NCBI GenBank assembly: GCA_009837685.1
Contig: VXTA01000139.1
Coordinates: 1-8,034, forward strand
Length of the DNA stretch: 8,034 nucleotides
Direction of reading: 5' to 3'
Source: Chloroflexota bacterium
Lineage (GTDB): Bacteria > Chloroflexota > Dehalococcoidia > Lucifugimonadales > Lucifugimonadaceae
The translations under genes and the position numbers were made by a program. Numbering within the stretch: the stretch's first letter is position 1; each line of letters opens with the position of its first letter. The notes beneath the pieces were generated by a model that was not told where the DNA came from, searched no databases, and was given only the letters and a program-made list of their open reading frames with translations. Below are positions 7,172 to 8,034 of the stretch, piece by piece.

Positions 7172-8034
7172 GAGAGTTGCCTCCCATTCCTGATTCCAAA
7201 ACCCCTGAGTACATATCTCCGACCGGCGGGAACGGCAAAGCTTCAGCCTCATCCGTCGCGTCGTCCACCGCGCGCCGAGCCGACTCCTTGAACTCCGCAT
7301 CGGTAGCATCGTCCAATATCCCATGCCGCCTCAACATCTGCTCCATAATCGGCAGCGGGTCCATGTCCCGCATCCGCTCGATATCCTCTTCCGAGCGATA
7401 ACGAGTGTGGTCATCGTCCGTCGTGTGAGGCAACAACCGCTCCACTCTCAGCTCCACCAAACTCGCACCGCCACCTGATCGAGCGCGGTCCACAGCCTCC
7501 TTCACCGCTTCGTAAGACGCAACGATGTCCGTACCATCAACCTCAACACCAGGTATCCCATATGCGAAAGCCCGAGACGCTATCGACTCTACCGGCATTT
7601 GCTGTTCTAGGGGAACAGATATCGCATAGCGGTTGTTCTCGCACAGAAACACCACCGGAACCTTGTGAATCCCGGCGAAATTCATCGCCTCGTGGCAATC
7701 ACCCTGACTCGCCGCTCCATCACCGAAGAACGAAATCGTAACCGCATTCCGCCCCTTCATCTTGTCCGCGAGCGCCACTCCGACCGCCTGCGGCAGCTGC
7801 GTTCCAACCACGTTGGAAAACGAGAACAGATCGACCCGCGGATGTGCGCCGTGCAGCGGAAACTGCCGCGCACCGCTCAATATTTCCCCATCCCGCGCTA
7901 GGAACTGAACCAGCATCTCCGTCGGCGTCGTTCCCAGCATCAGCATCGCCGTCAACTGCCGGTAATAAATCAGGTACCGGTCGCGCGTCGGATCGGTCGC
8001 CATCACTGTCGCAACCTGCGCCGCCTCATGCCCC
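7164..8034 (-). CDS. bkdA1: 2-oxo acid dehydrogenase E1 component, alpha subunit (N-terminus beyond right edge)
   Basis: Alpha subunit of the thiamine-diphosphate E1 enzyme that works with the downstream beta subunit. The frame stays open to the right edge: 289 residues are visible, starting GHEAAQ, a conserved E1 alpha motif that lies well inside the protein. The GTG/ATG codons at 8006 and 8003 are therefore internal, and roughly the first 50-70 residues are missing. In visible numbering, the ThDP/Mg motif runs from GDG (104-106) to ENN (132-134). Then come YAISVPLEQQMP (136-147), AYGIPGVEVDG (157-167), and the loop PHTTDDDHTRYR (202-213), which resembles the loop phosphorylated in animal branched-chain E1 alpha. 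These segments favour a branched-chain 2-oxo acid (valine, leucine, isoleucine catabolism) over pyruvate, but substrate is inferred. It appears to precede the other genes on the same transcript; the gene symbol is provisional. Confidence 0.92.
   Translation of the reverse strand, partial: GHEAAQVATVMATDPTRDRYLIYYRQLTAMLMLGTTPTEMLVQFLARDGEILSGARQFPLHGAHPRVDLFSFSNVVGTQLPQAVGVALADKMKGRNAVTISFFGDGAASQGDCHEAMNFAGIHKVPVVFLCENNRYAISVPLEQQMPVESIASRAFAYGIPGVEVDGTDIVASYEAVKEAVDRARSGGGASLVELRVERLLPHTTDDDHTRYRSEEDIERMRDMDPLPIMEQMLRRHGILDDATDAEFKESARRAVDDATDEAEALPFPPVGDMYSGVLESGMGGNSHA
7180..7184 (-). promoter_or_regulatory. Shine-Dalgarno site for E1 beta
   Basis: GGAGG on the minus strand, within GGGAGG, lies 8 bases before the ATG at 7171 and inside the last codons of E1 alpha. 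It is the only strong ribosome binding site I see in the window and decides the E1 beta start. Confidence 0.8.

Noticed and set aside
7172..7324. Longer E1 beta start at 7324
   Set aside because: The extra 51 residues are Arg-rich, overlap the E1 alpha reading frame, and match no E1 beta N-terminus. The GGAGG placed 8 bases before 7171 supports the shorter form.
8001..8006. GTG or ATG at 8006/8003 as the true E1 alpha start
   Set aside because: The frame continues upstream to the window edge as GHEAAQVATV, a conserved internal E1 alpha segment, so these codons are internal.

Overview
The window is a gene-dense stretch of bacterial chromosome, GC-rich by eye, in which all six genes lie on the minus strand and are read from right to left. 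The lineage is probably Chloroflexota, perhaps the Dehalococcoidia/SAR202 side. This rests mainly on the lipoprotein at 1125-4091, whose lipobox is followed by a Thr/Pro 'PTATPVPLPP' linker common in that phylum, and it is an inference rather than proof. I see no tRNA, rRNA, CRISPR array, insertion sequence or phage gene.

In transcription order: (1) the E1 alpha subunit of a 2-oxo acid dehydrogenase of branched-chain type, whose N-terminus lies beyond the right edge (7164-8034); (2) its E1 beta subunit (6185-7171); (3) the lipoyl-carrying E2 acyltransferase (4850-6181); (4) the octanoyltransferase LipB, which starts lipoylation of E2-type proteins (4098-4853); (5) a 988-residue predicted lipoprotein combining a PKD domain, about four Ig-like repeats, a TolB/PD40-type beta-propeller and a C-terminal cyclophilin-like domain (1125-4091); (6) threonine synthase, whose C-terminus lies beyond the left edge (1-1128).

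The five junctions are an 8-base overlap, a 3-base gap, a 4-base ATGA overlap, a 6-base gap and another ATGA overlap. There is no room for an internal terminator, so the block looks like one translationally coupled operon whose promoter lies right of the window. The first four genes form a clear unit: three catalytic subunits plus the enzyme that begins their lipoylation. No E3 (lipoamide dehydrogenase) or lipA gene is seen.

The most unusual content is the lipoprotein. Its cyclophilin-like domain keeps the fold signatures but has lost most residues needed for prolyl isomerase activity, and the protein's only cysteines are the lipobox Cys and a pair in an insertion of that domain. Its role and the reason it sits between lipB and thrC are unknown.
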